From: Clostridiales bacterium
Lineage (GTDB): Bacteria; Bacillota; Clostridia; Peptostreptococcales; Acidaminobacteraceae
Length of the DNA: 64,000 nt
Assembly (NCBI GenBank): GCA_016342415.1
Contig: JAEIOD010000012.1
Coordinates: 62,001-126,000 of the forward strand
Direction of reading: 5' to 3'
A model generated the notes under the pieces. The model was not told where the DNA came from. It worked only from the letters and a program-made list of their open reading frames with translations, and did no database searches. The first letter of the stretch is position 1, and each line of letters opens with the position of its first letter. The position numbers were made by a program, and so were the translations under genes. Of the stretch, positions 35,644 to 43,853 are shown one piece after another.

Positions 35644-35725
35644 GATAATTTAGACACATAAATCTCAGTTTTGGCATTCGGTTATGAAAAACCTTTAGAA
35701 CAGCTCTAAATAGCTCTTAACAGAG

Positions 35726-37138
35726 CTACATTTGCTTCACACCTAATATATTAATTGTTCTTTTAATATTATAGACAAGTAAAATTGGACCAGTTTCACA
35801 GCTCACTGACTTAAATCCACGCCTATAAAAATGTGTACATCCCAGATGATGTTTTATTGTACCAAATGGGTGTTCAACTATTTAGCTTCTTCTTCTATAA
35901 ATATCATTTTTCTTGTATGTATTCTCTTCAATCTGAGCTAACTCGTCATATGCTACTGGTCTATTAATACTTCTTCCAGCTTTTGATGTCGTACATCTAG
36001 ATTTATTTTTGTAATTCTCATAATCATGACATTTATATTTTTTAAGCGAATGACCATCTTTCTTGAACTTTGAATGAAATGAAACTACACAGTCATCAAG
36101 ACAAGTATAAGTATCTGTTTCAGAATTATACTTAAATTTTTCAATATCATACGCCTTAATTTTACTTACTTTTTTAACACGTTTCTTTATTAATATTTCA
36201 GTAATATCATCAGAGCTTTCAAGAATTTGATGCTGATTATTATAGCCTGAATCTAAGACAACACTGGTCTTTTCTCCATCAGATTTTTTTACTTCGATTA
36301 CTTCTTGCAATTCTTCTTTGGCGCGGTCTACCATGTTATTTAATTGCGCTTGATCATTGGCATCATTAACAACATCATACGTAACAATTAACTTATTTTT
36401 AGAATCTACCGCTGTTTGAACATTAAAACATGGCTCAAAACTACCCTTGTTTCTCATTGATTTCGCATCCGGATCAGTTAAACAGACTTGAGTTTTCTTT
36501 TCTTCTTTCAGTTCATTTTCAATACTCTTTAACCGCTCAATACGTTCTTTATTTTTCAATAGTTTCTTTTCAACTACTACTGTAATCTCACTATCCAATA
36601 GAGCTAGTTTATTCAAGTATTCATCATTTCGATTTTCATAGTAAGCTAACTTTATATTTATTTTATTCTGATTATAATGTTTGTTTTTGCATTGCTCGCT
36701 CTTATTTTAGTACCGTCAATTGCAATAAGTTTTCCATCGATCAAAGCTAATCCTTTTAAGAATAGTACATAACTCTTAAAAAGTTCTTTCACGGCACCTT
36801 TGTTTTCTTTGATAAAACCAAATATTGTACCATGATCAGATGTGATACCTCCAGTTAACCACATTAATTCAATATTTCGTTTACATTCTTGCTCAATACT
36901 TCTAGAGGATCTAATTTTATTCATGTAAGAGTAAATCACTATTTTTAATAAATCTTCTCTTTGATATGGTCGTTGACCACGATTATTTTCTTCATATGCT
37001 TCAAATCCAAAAGTCTTCAAATCAACACTATCAACGAATGGATTGATTACTCTGACTGGATTATTCTCATCTATCATCATCCAACAAACATGGAATTAAT
37101 GAACTTTGATAATGATCTTCTCCTACTAAATAAGACAT
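35726..37138 (-). pseudogene. IS1182-family transposase, broken
   Basis: Pieced together it is about 470 residues, the family length. Order: N-terminal VGEDHYQSSLIPCLLDD (from 37138), then ENNPVRVINPFVDSVDL, the domain with GLALIDGKLIAIDGTKIRAS, DDE-type core with TDPDAKSM and VVLDSGYNN, a Zn-like C/H region, and the C-terminal VEHPFGTIKHHLG and YNIKR. Damage: a frameshift near 37080, a one-base loss in an A-run near 36670 (five A where six restore the frame), and an in-frame TAA at 35882-35884. Three lesions rule out a working enzyme or programmed frameshifting. Confidence 0.85.
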
Positions 37139-37214
37139 AAAACTCCCCCTTACTATATAATTCGACAGTAAGAGGGATAAATCCTTTTTGTTATTTATAA
37201 TAATTTATTTTTCT

Positions 37215-37233
37215 TAATTGTTAGACAGACTCA
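37215..37233. repeat. IS1182-type right terminal inverted repeat
   Basis: TAATTGTTAGACA followed by GACTCA, the inverse of the left end at 35625-35643. It lies upstream of the transposase start. Confidence 0.65.
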
Positions 37234-37264
37234 TGTGTAGAGTAAAGGGCATAGATAAACACAA

Positions 37265-38179
37265 TTAATCTATCAATGATGGTCCGTTCTCTATCAATTC
37301 ATTCATAACGGTTTGTACTTCTAATGCAGATGGTGTAGCTATAGTGTATGCATCTGTAGAATTTTCTAAAACATACACATCATTCGAACCGGATTGAATA
37401 ATCTTAAAAGAAGACCCATAAACTTTTTCTCCTTTTAGTTGACCGATTTCTACAACAATCACTTTGTCAACCAATAGATACCTGTACGCAAAAGCAAGTA
37501 CGCTTTCATCTACATGATAAAGGTTCTCTTCCAGCTTAATTAACTTTTTCTCTTCTAGCTGTTTTAGACACGCATCTAGATCCTCAAGTTCAACATCTAT
37601 CTGTTTTGATATTCTATGACGATTCGTACGATTTTCTCTAACAAAACTTTCAAATCTTTCGCGATCAAAACTTAAGGACTTCAAGGTGACATCTTCCATT
37701 TGCTTTTGTATCGCTTCTTCTCTATACATATCACAAATCAAAGCAAACACCTTCATAACTTTTGCATCTAGAGACACTTCAAATGTTAAATTGTTGATTC
37801 TGCTGCTTCCCAGTATGTTTTTTAATGCGATTCTAAACTGTGAATGATCTGATGGCAATTGAAACAATAACTCGTCCATCATAGGAATCATACTGATACT
37901 CACTGGTCCTGCATATAAATAGGATTTTTTCATAGATAACATCTCTTCATAAACATTAATGTTTACGTAGCGGTCCACCAGATTTAATGTATTGAACAAA
38001 GGGACCTGTTTGGGTTCTATTGAACCGTCTTTCTTAATAACACCAGTACTCACTAAACGGTTTTTATCTTCATCAGTAAAGCCTTCCTCTTTGATATATT
38101 CAAATGGTGATAAAATCGATGTATCTTCAAACGCTTGACCAATCCAAGTAACATCTTTCAACTTTAATGCCACACTCAT
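37265..38179 (-). CDS. Unrecognised protein, last gene of the radical SAM / VTNSSS operon
   Basis: 304 residues, soluble, no signal peptide. Residues about 185-232 (RHRISKQIDVELEDLDACL then KKLIKLEENLYHVDE) look like a winged helix: recognition helix followed by a beta hairpin. The remainder is mixed alpha/beta without a motif I know. Its start overlaps the stop of the VTNSSS protein by 4 bp, so it is translated with it and is likely its chaperone, partner or regulator; that is inference. The IS element begins 31 bp beyond its stop, so any further operon gene may have been displaced. Confidence 0.55.
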   Translation of the reverse strand: MSVALKLKDVTWIGQAFEDTSILSPFEYIKEEGFTDEDKNRLVSTGVIKKDGSIEPKQVPLFNTLNLVDRYVNINVYEEMLSMKKSYLYAGPVSISMIPMMDELLFQLPSDHSQFRIALKNILGSSRINNLTFEVSLDAKVMKVFALICDMYREEAIQKQMEDVTLKSLSFDRERFESFVRENRTNRHRISKQIDVELEDLDACLKQLEEKKLIKLEENLYHVDESVLAFAYRYLLVDKVIVVEIGQLKGEKVYGSSFKIIQSGSNDVYVLENSTDAYTIATPSALEVQTVMNELIENGPSLID

Positions 38180-39663
38180 TTTTTTGCCCCTTTCTTAACA
38201 TTATCCAACATTTTATCAACTGCATCTATTGTATTCTTTGCTAAATCACTTGTTTTCTTGGTAAGAAAATCTTTTGCAGCATTACTAGCTGCACCATCAA
38301 GCGGTTCAGCAAAGTATTTAACACCAGCACGAGTCGCTTTATCAAAGGTACTTGCATTAAAATCTCCAAAATTCTCACCAACATCAACTCTAGGGATAAA
38401 ATATTTGGATCCTTCAGCGAGACCTGTGTTGACAGATGTCTTGAGTGTACTTTTTAACGCAGCACTTTGTAGTCTACTTGAAAACTGTTCAGCAGTTTCT
38501 CCCTTTGGTCGTTTGGAAACTTCATCAATAACTGTCGCTGACATATCATTTGTCATATCCACAGCGTATTCAAAGAACTTCTTATTCACACCATCAGGGA
38601 ATTGTACCCTGGATTTAAGAAGATCTGTTGTTATCTTAACACTGCCTTTTAATAGATGTTGACTTGCATTATTCGGATCCCAAGCGACATCGGTGGTAGT
38701 GACTCCTAAGTTTTTAACAAACTCATATTTAACTTTTACAACAGCTCCAGCTGGTCCTGTTAAGGTTGCTAATACATCAACAGCCATATCAGCTGCACCT
38801 GAAATCACTTCAGCGATAAAAGCAGCTTTACCCCAAAAACCAGCATTTTCAAGTTCCTTTTGATAATCTTTTGCATTTTGAATCATCTGGGCACGTATTT
38901 CATCTTTACGTTGTTCATTGGCAGCTGCTTGTTGAAGCAGTTGTTGCATCTTCTGGTCATGCTCCTGCTGAATTGCAATCATCTCTGGCGATGGTGGTAT
39001 CGGATCCATGTCTGGAGCCGTATAGTTAAAATCAATATTTTCATCCTCAAACATTGATTCCAAATCCTGTTCATACCCTTGTAACTGCTGCAACTGACCT
39101 TCTAGTTCAGATGTATCAATGCCATTGGCTTGATACCCTGATATAGTGGCTTTGATTTCGGCAATATCGTTTTTTACATTTATGATGTCGTTTTTACGGC
39201 CATTCTCCCAATCTGCGGCATATTGATTCGCATAATCATTCATTTCCTGTTCTAACATTTTTTCGTTTTCAAACGTACCACAAGCATCTTTTACATCGTT
39301 CAAATACTGAATGTAATTGTCATACTCGCTTTTCACTTGATCATAGTCTTCTTCTGCCAAACTGTCTTTTATCGACTCCCATTCAGCATTATATTTAGTT
39401 ATTTCATTCTCAATCTTGTTGATTTTATCATCATAATCGAGATTATCATCAATTAAATTGTTCCAATTCATATCCGTATCAGATGATGATGAAGCCACAT
39501 CTGAATCATTACGAGTCGGAGGTTGATTGGAATCTGAAAAGCCACAAATGGTGGACAATCCGTAGACACCACCTAATAGTAACATTTGTTGTAAAGCCTG
39601 CACGGTTGCCACAGCATAACTAACACTACTGGAATTTGTTACGTAGTCCATTCTAACTTTCAT
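38176..39663 (-). CDS. Long protein with N-terminal MKxRxD[FY]VTNSSS motif (putative radical SAM target)
   Basis: 495 residues from the ATG at 39663, set by AAAGGAGCG upstream; the frame extends to 39720 without a ribosome site. Residues 1-13 are MKVRMDYVTNSSS, a start I recall from many otherwise unrelated bacterial proteins of unknown role. Then: hydrophobic segment (14-42), Ser/Asp/Asn linker, coiled coil (about 60-195), Pro-rich PDMDPIPPSPEM, Gln-rich coiled coil (about 205-255), an Ala/Gly-rich hydrophobic stretch with FIAEVISGAADMAVD (about 258-295), and an alpha-rich C-terminus without a known domain. It overlaps the radical SAM gene by 11 bp. Inference: a structural or secreted protein whose N-terminal motif is recognised or modified. 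Confidence 0.6.
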   Translation of the reverse strand: MKVRMDYVTNSSSVSYAVATVQALQQMLLLGGVYGLSTICGFSDSNQPPTRNDSDVASSSSDTDMNWNNLIDDNLDYDDKINKIENEITKYNAEWESIKDSLAEEDYDQVKSEYDNYIQYLNDVKDACGTFENEKMLEQEMNDYANQYAADWENGRKNDIINVKNDIAEIKATISGYQANGIDTSELEGQLQQLQGYEQDLESMFEDENIDFNYTAPDMDPIPPSPEMIAIQQEHDQKMQQLLQQAAANEQRKDEIRAQMIQNAKDYQKELENAGFWGKAAFIAEVISGAADMAVDVLATLTGPAGAVVKVKYEFVKNLGVTTTDVAWDPNNASQHLLKGSVKITTDLLKSRVQFPDGVNKKFFEYAVDMTNDMSATVIDEVSKRPKGETAEQFSSRLQSAALKSTLKTSVNTGLAEGSKYFIPRVDVGENFGDFNASTFDKATRAGVKYFAEPLDGAASNAAKDFLTKKTSDLAKNTIDAVDKMLDNVKKGAKK

Positions 39664-40747
39664 GATTTCGCTCCTTTCTTTGACACAATACGATTTCATT
39701 TGTAATCGGACAGCCACCATAACAATTACGTCTTAAAGTACACTCTGTACAACTGTTCTGTAGTACATTTCGAAAGGCCTCAAAACTGTCACTGTCCCAT
39801 GCTTCTTGAATCGTATTATCTATTAGGTCGATAGCAAAATGTTCTCTCTGATCAAAACTACAAGGTATCATTTTCATATTGGGTGTTATATAAGCACTGA
39901 ATCTCGCCCCTTCACAAGTATCTATACTTGCAGTTGCAATATCCGGAGCCAGTTGAAGAATGGCAGGGATAGAACAGCTGTCAAAACCAGCCTTCTCGTT
40001 GTATTTTTCCTGATTAAAAAGCTTGAAGAAATACTGTACTCTAGGATTTTGCCATTCCAGCACTTCTTCTTTCGTACCAAGTCCTACTGGTTTATGTAAA
40101 AGAAAAACTACCCGATTGATACCTTTTGGAAATCCATCATTTTCTATACGATCAATGGCTTCTTCTAAAGTGGAACGGCTCAGTACATAATGAATATTGG
40201 TTCTCACTTTGGCCTCTACCAAATATTCAATGGCTTTTAATGTATACGGAGAGCGATACCAACTCACAGCAACAGCACCACAATATTTTTTAAGTAAGGT
40301 TGCCTTTTCCCTCGTCATACCGAGTCCTGAAGTCGTTATATTGGGAACGATATCATGATTAATCGTATACTCCAAAATAGCTTCTATTTTGTCATGTTCT
40401 TCAGGATCACCTCTTCCACCTAGAGCGACTTGGAAGAGTTTGCCTTGACTCTCATCGATTATTTTCTTGTAATCACATATCAACATGTTTTCTTGATGGA
40501 TATGCAATCCATCCTGATAACATTGAATGCCCGCCTCTAAACAAAGTCCACTTTCACCATGTTTACAATGGCCCATAATGCCTATATCCAATAAATGCGG
40601 ATAACTTCCTTGAAAAGGATCTGTACCTGTTGTTTTACCATTCTCATCGATAATGCTAGATCTATAATACATCCCAGTTTCTAAATCAAAAGCTGATATG
40701 AATCTGAATTTTTGATCTTTTATCCTTTTAACTTTAATGACTTTCAA
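39653..40747 (-). CDS. Radical SAM / SPASM enzyme with unusual CX7CX6C cluster motif
   Basis: 364 residues. In place of the usual CX3CX2C the N-terminal domain has Cys61, Cys69 and Cys76 in GHCKHGESGLCLEAGIQC. It is followed by ALGGRGDPEEH (110-115), typical of the radical SAM barrel, and ITTSGLGMT. The C-terminal SPASM part carries Cys in DTCEG, PCSFD, SCTECTLRRNCYGGCP and LCQ, for auxiliary Fe-S clusters. SPASM enzymes usually modify peptides. The start is odd: TTG at 40747 has no spaced ribosome site, while ATT at 40738 overlaps the upstream stop and has GGGAG 9 nt before it. It overlaps both neighbours. Confidence 0.78.
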   Translation of the reverse strand: MKVIKVKRIKDQKFRFISAFDLETGMYYRSSIIDENGKTTGTDPFQGSYPHLLDIGIMGHCKHGESGLCLEAGIQCYQDGLHIHQENMLICDYKKIIDESQGKLFQVALGGRGDPEEHDKIEAILEYTINHDIVPNITTSGLGMTREKATLLKKYCGAVAVSWYRSPYTLKAIEYLVEAKVRTNIHYVLSRSTLEEAIDRIENDGFPKGINRVVFLLHKPVGLGTKEEVLEWQNPRVQYFFKLFNQEKYNEKAGFDSCSIPAILQLAPDIATASIDTCEGARFSAYITPNMKMIPCSFDQREHFAIDLIDNTIQEAWDSDSFEAFRNVLQNSCTECTLRRNCYGGCPITNEIVLCQRKERNHES

Positions 40748-41594
40748 CTCCCTTATTTTTTACAACGGATAATACGACAGCTCCTATTATCAATAGGACT
40801 CCTAATATGTAACCACCTCTATCAATTTTTATCACTGCAAAAATTAGATTAGCAAGTAATCCAGAAGATACACCACTCAATATAACCTTTGCTGTGTTTT
40901 CTAGAATCATTTTTGTTTTGGACCTTCTCAGAACATCTTTCAAAAATAGTCTCAGTGCCATGACCAATAGACTTCTACCTTGTTTTATCAAGGAACCAAC
41001 AATTGTAATGGCTAGAACAATAGATACACTTTGTTTATCCAAGCGATTGTTTCTGGTTAGAAAGTTGGCGAAAATAAAACCTATACCACATCCAGCAATG
41101 AAAAACGTCATGAAATTAACACTCGCTTGTTCTTTCATAGTTTTCATACTAGGTATAATTCGATAAACATCTTCCTTAACTTGTTTGAAACCTTCTCTTT
41201 TTATTTTTAGGACCGTACGTCTACCAACTGTAAGCAGTATACCCCAGAAAATAGTACGCTGAGCAACCCCATTATAAGAAGCTGTAAAAAAAACTATAAC
41301 CATTAAAAGTGTACTTGATTTACCTTGTACACTATACGTCGGGATTGTCATAACAATAAAATTCAATATCGTTACAACAGCTACAATAATCAAAACTCTG
41401 AGAACAACAGCAGGAAGATATTTTATCCCGTTCTTAATAATCATTAAAATCATCTGACCAAAAGTCTCAGGTTCACTTATTTCAGGTTTTACTTGTTTTA
41501 TTTCACTTTTTTGTTGAGGTATCTTAACCTCTCTAATCTCATCTCTTTTAAGTGGTGGTATAAAGGGTTTTGAACTTTGTTCTGTCTGACTCAT
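40734..41594 (-). CDS. Multi-pass membrane protein, first gene of the radical SAM / VTNSSS operon
   Basis: 286 residues. Residues 1-55 are soluble and rich in Lys, Glu and Pro (PFIPPLKRDE, KIPQQKSEIKQVKPEI), followed by about six membrane helices to the C-terminus. No known domain is recognised. AAAGGAGG precedes the ATG. It overlaps the radical SAM gene by 14 bp, which indicates coupled translation and a shared job. A role as membrane platform or export component for the operon's long VTNSSS protein is inference only. Confidence 0.5.
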   Translation of the reverse strand: MSQTEQSSKPFIPPLKRDEIREVKIPQQKSEIKQVKPEISEPETFGQMILMIIKNGIKYLPAVVLRVLIIVAVVTILNFIVMTIPTYSVQGKSSTLLMVIVFFTASYNGVAQRTIFWGILLTVGRRTVLKIKREGFKQVKEDVYRIIPSMKTMKEQASVNFMTFFIAGCGIGFIFANFLTRNNRLDKQSVSIVLAITIVGSLIKQGRSLLVMALRLFLKDVLRRSKTKMILENTAKVILSGVSSGLLANLIFAVIKIDRGGYILGVLLIIGAVVLSVVKNKGVESH

Positions 41595-41837
41595 AATATG
41601 CCTCCTTTGAATACTCCTACTATACCCAGTAATTTTTAATAGTATTCGTGCAAATTATACTTAGACTGATATTTATAATGCTTATTTCAATTTAATACAC
41701 GAATATTCTGACGATATATAAACAATTGTTATATTATGTTAAAATTGATATTAATAAGATATTTATGAGAAGGTGCAAAAGACTTTAACTGTAAGAGATA
41801 ATTAAAGATAAATGAGAACACAGAAAGGAATGGAATA
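41595..41837. promoter_or_regulatory. Divergent promoter region between radical SAM operon and ABC permease
   Basis: On the minus strand a TATAAT lies near 41655 for the radical SAM operon, but its -35 is weak. An ATTCGTG/CACGAAT inverted repeat with arms at about 41644-41650 and 41698-41704 brackets that region and could bind a regulator. No gene fits here. Confidence 0.35.
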
Positions 41838-43052
41838 ATGACTATTAAAAAGTTTATATCAGGAAATACAGTAACCTTAACATTCACGGTTATGGTTGTA
41901 CTTGGGCTATTCATGACAAAACAGATGCCATTTTTTATTGTAAGTGAACTTGTACAGAATTTTACTCAATACTCTTTTCTTGCACTTGCTCTACTCATTC
42001 CTGTAATGGCAGGTATGGGATTCAACTTCAGTATCGTAATTGGTGCCATGGCTGGTAATTTCGCTATCCTAATGGCTGTAAACTGGGGATTCTCAGGATT
42101 CTTTGGTTTCATTTTCGCTATTGTTTTGGCAACACTCTTTGCTATTTTATTTGGTATTCCAACAGGTATGGCGCTCGATAGAGCCCGTGGTCATGAGATG
42201 ATTACCTCATTGTTTATCGGTTATTTTGGAAATGGTATATACCAGTTCATCTTGCTCTTTTTAATGGGTACCGTCATTCCAATCACTTCATCGGATCTGT
42301 TACTCAGTAGCGGTACGGGGCTTAGAAATACGATTGATCTTAATGGCACACTTTCTCACTCTGTTGATGGGCTATTGGAAATACCGTTCTTTTTACTTCT
42401 CATTATCATAGGTCTTTTCTTTCTTATATTAAACATATATCATTTGAGAAAAGATGATGTCCACTTAGATAAAACGAAGATTATTTCTAGAATCGTCATA
42501 TCAGCTGTTGTCATCATAACAAGCACTTTGATTATGTATGTAGACATACTTCCAAACCAGATTAAACTTCTTAACAGCATCAAATTTCCACTGATAACAG
42601 GTATACTAATTGGTGCAGCAGTCGCATTCAATCTCATGATTGTCCGTACCAAGATCGGACAGGCTTTCCTTGCTGTTTCGTCGAATAAACAACTTTCTGA
42701 GGATTCCAATATTAATGTATCGAAAGTTAGGATTACAGCTATTGTAATATCCACAATTTTGGCTTCATGGGGTCAGATTATCTTTATGCAAAGTACTGGA
42801 GTTCTAATGACATACGGTTCTCATAGCACCAGTTTCTTATTGGTATTATGCCTTGTTGTAGGTGGGGCGACAATTAAAAGAGCGACTGTTAAACAGGCTC
42901 TTATTGGCGTACTACTGGTTCAAGGTTTTTCAATGATTTCGCTTCCGGTGGTTAATGATATATTTAATGGAAATGTTTCTGAAGTTCTCCGCGTTATCAT
43001 TATGAACGGTGCAATTCTTTATGCTTTTACAAGTATTAGAAATAAAAACTGA
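41838..43052 (+). CDS. ABC transporter permease (BPD_transp_2, sugar/nucleoside type), orphan
   Basis: 404 residues with about ten membrane helices. The region around GIPTGMALDRARGHEMITSLFIGY is the cytoplasmic loop that contacts the ATPase in RbsC/YufP-like permeases. AAAGGAATGG precedes the ATG and a terminator follows. Permeases of this type work with a substrate-binding lipoprotein, an ATPase and usually a second permease, none of which is nearby. Partners must be elsewhere, or it is a remnant of a split system. The transported compound could be a sugar, nucleoside or amino acid. Confidence 0.7.
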   Translation: MTIKKFISGNTVTLTFTVMVVLGLFMTKQMPFFIVSELVQNFTQYSFLALALLIPVMAGMGFNFSIVIGAMAGNFAILMAVNWGFSGFFGFIFAIVLATLFAILFGIPTGMALDRARGHEMITSLFIGYFGNGIYQFILLFLMGTVIPITSSDLLLSSGTGLRNTIDLNGTLSHSVDGLLEIPFFLLLIIIGLFFLILNIYHLRKDDVHLDKTKIISRIVISAVVIITSTLIMYVDILPNQIKLLNSIKFPLITGILIGAAVAFNLMIVRTKIGQAFLAVSSNKQLSEDSNINVSKVRITAIVISTILASWGQIIFMQSTGVLMTYGSHSTSFLLVLCLVVGGATIKRATVKQALIGVLLVQGFSMISLPVVNDIFNGNVSEVLRVIIMNGAILYAFTSIRNKN

Positions 43053-43079
43053 TGTTGTTTCATAAGTGATATTAATAAT

Positions 43080-43120
43080 AATAAGTTGTTGCTGTAATTG
43101 AGCAACAACTTATTTTTTTC
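43080..43120 (+). terminator. Terminator of the ABC permease gene
   Basis: ATAAGTTGTTGC and GCAACAACTTAT form a 12-bp stem (43081-43092 with 43102-43113), followed by six more T. The 43121-43330 stretch beyond holds no gene. Confidence 0.85.
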
Positions 43121-43330
43121 AAATGATAAAATTACTACATCAAATAATCTGGCGATCAGTACCTCTCTTTCTCATCCATCAGTACTTTCTTTAACATTTT
43201 AGAACATCTACTTAGATATATCTATGATGGTCATATTAACTCAAATGTGATATGGACATTTTTTTGATATAAGGCCAATTTCAGCATAAAACATCGATTT
43301 TTAAAAATATATTTCGGTACACAAAATATA

Positions 43331-43348
43331 TAGTTGCATTGACAACCA
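43331..43348 (+). promoter_or_regulatory. Candidate MarR operator 1
   Basis: TAGTTG-CATTGA-CAACCA, one base off a perfect palindrome; it covers the -35 box of the marR promoter. A near-identical site is at 43376-43393. Confidence 0.65.
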
Positions 43349-43362
43349 TATTGGGTTATACT
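43334..43362 (+). promoter_or_regulatory. Sigma-A promoter of the MarR-MATE operon
   Basis: TTGCAT (43334-43339), a 17-base spacer and TATACT (43357-43362), lying between and under the two operators. Confidence 0.65.
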
Positions 43363-43375
43363 AGTTTTATTACAA

Positions 43376-43393
43376 TAGTTGCATTGACAACTA
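43376..43393 (+). promoter_or_regulatory. Candidate MarR operator 2
   Basis: TAGTTG-CATTGA-CAACTA, a perfect palindrome with 6-bp arms just downstream of the -10 box; 45 bp from the first copy, start to start. Confidence 0.7.
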
Positions 43394-43411
43394 ATTTAAG
43401 GAGTGATTAAT

Positions 43412-43852
43412 ATGAGCAATGATGAAAGTATTTTTAAATGGTTATCGATTGTTATGAGAAATACACATAAACACATCAATCACCAAATGGATGACTTGAA
43501 AATAGGTCGTGGCCAACACCAGTATCTATTAACCCTCTACCATCATAACGGTGTTTCTCAAGAAGAATTATCAAAGATGTTAGGTATTGATAAAGGCACC
43601 ACAGCAAGAGCAGTCAAAAAACTCGTAGACAATGGTTACATCAGCCGTGAGGTTGATGAAAATGATAAACGTGCATTTAAGCTTTATGTCACAGAAAAAG
43701 CCGAAGGATACAGAACAAAATTCTTTGAGATTGCAGATGAATGGGAAGCAACACTACTTGAAGGAATTTCAGAAGAACATCGTCAGATCATAAAAACAGC
43801 CATGATGGACATGGGTAAGATTGCAATTGACAAAGTGAAAGAGGAGACATAA
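43412..43852 (+). CDS. MarR-family repressor
   Basis: 146 residues from the ATG at 43412 with AAGGAGTG upstream (a GTG at 43403 is not needed). The winged helix reads GVSQEELSKMLGIDKGTTARAV with a DENDKRAF wing, typical of MarR. It is followed by a MATE efflux gene after one base, and two palindromes surround its promoter. It therefore probably represses itself and the pump until a toxic compound binds. Confidence 0.88.
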   Translation: MSNDESIFKWLSIVMRNTHKHINHQMDDLKIGRGQHQYLLTLYHHNGVSQEELSKMLGIDKGTTARAVKKLVDNGYISREVDENDKRAFKLYVTEKAEGYRTKFFEIADEWEATLLEGISEEHRQIIKTAMMDMGKIAIDKVKEET

Positions 43853-43853
43853 C

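Larger units (their letters stand above)
35625..37233 (-). mobile_element. Inactive IS1182-family insertion sequence
   Basis: About 1.6 kb bounded by inverted repeats sharing 13 identical bases (TGTCTAACAATTA and inverse) inside longer imperfect ends (35625-35643 and 37215-37233). It contains one transposase gene broken by two frameshifts and a stop codon. I see no clean target-site duplication. The right end lies 31 bp past the radical SAM operon. Confidence 0.75.

Noticed and set aside
35726..37138. Programmed frameshifting of the IS1182 transposase
   Set aside because: There are two separate frame changes plus an in-frame stop, and the break in the A-run lies in the middle of a conserved domain; decay explains it better.
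38258..38662. Plus-strand open frame of 134 codons inside the VTNSSS protein gene
   Set aside because: It is antisense to a frame with good start, overlaps and codon use; no ribosome site.
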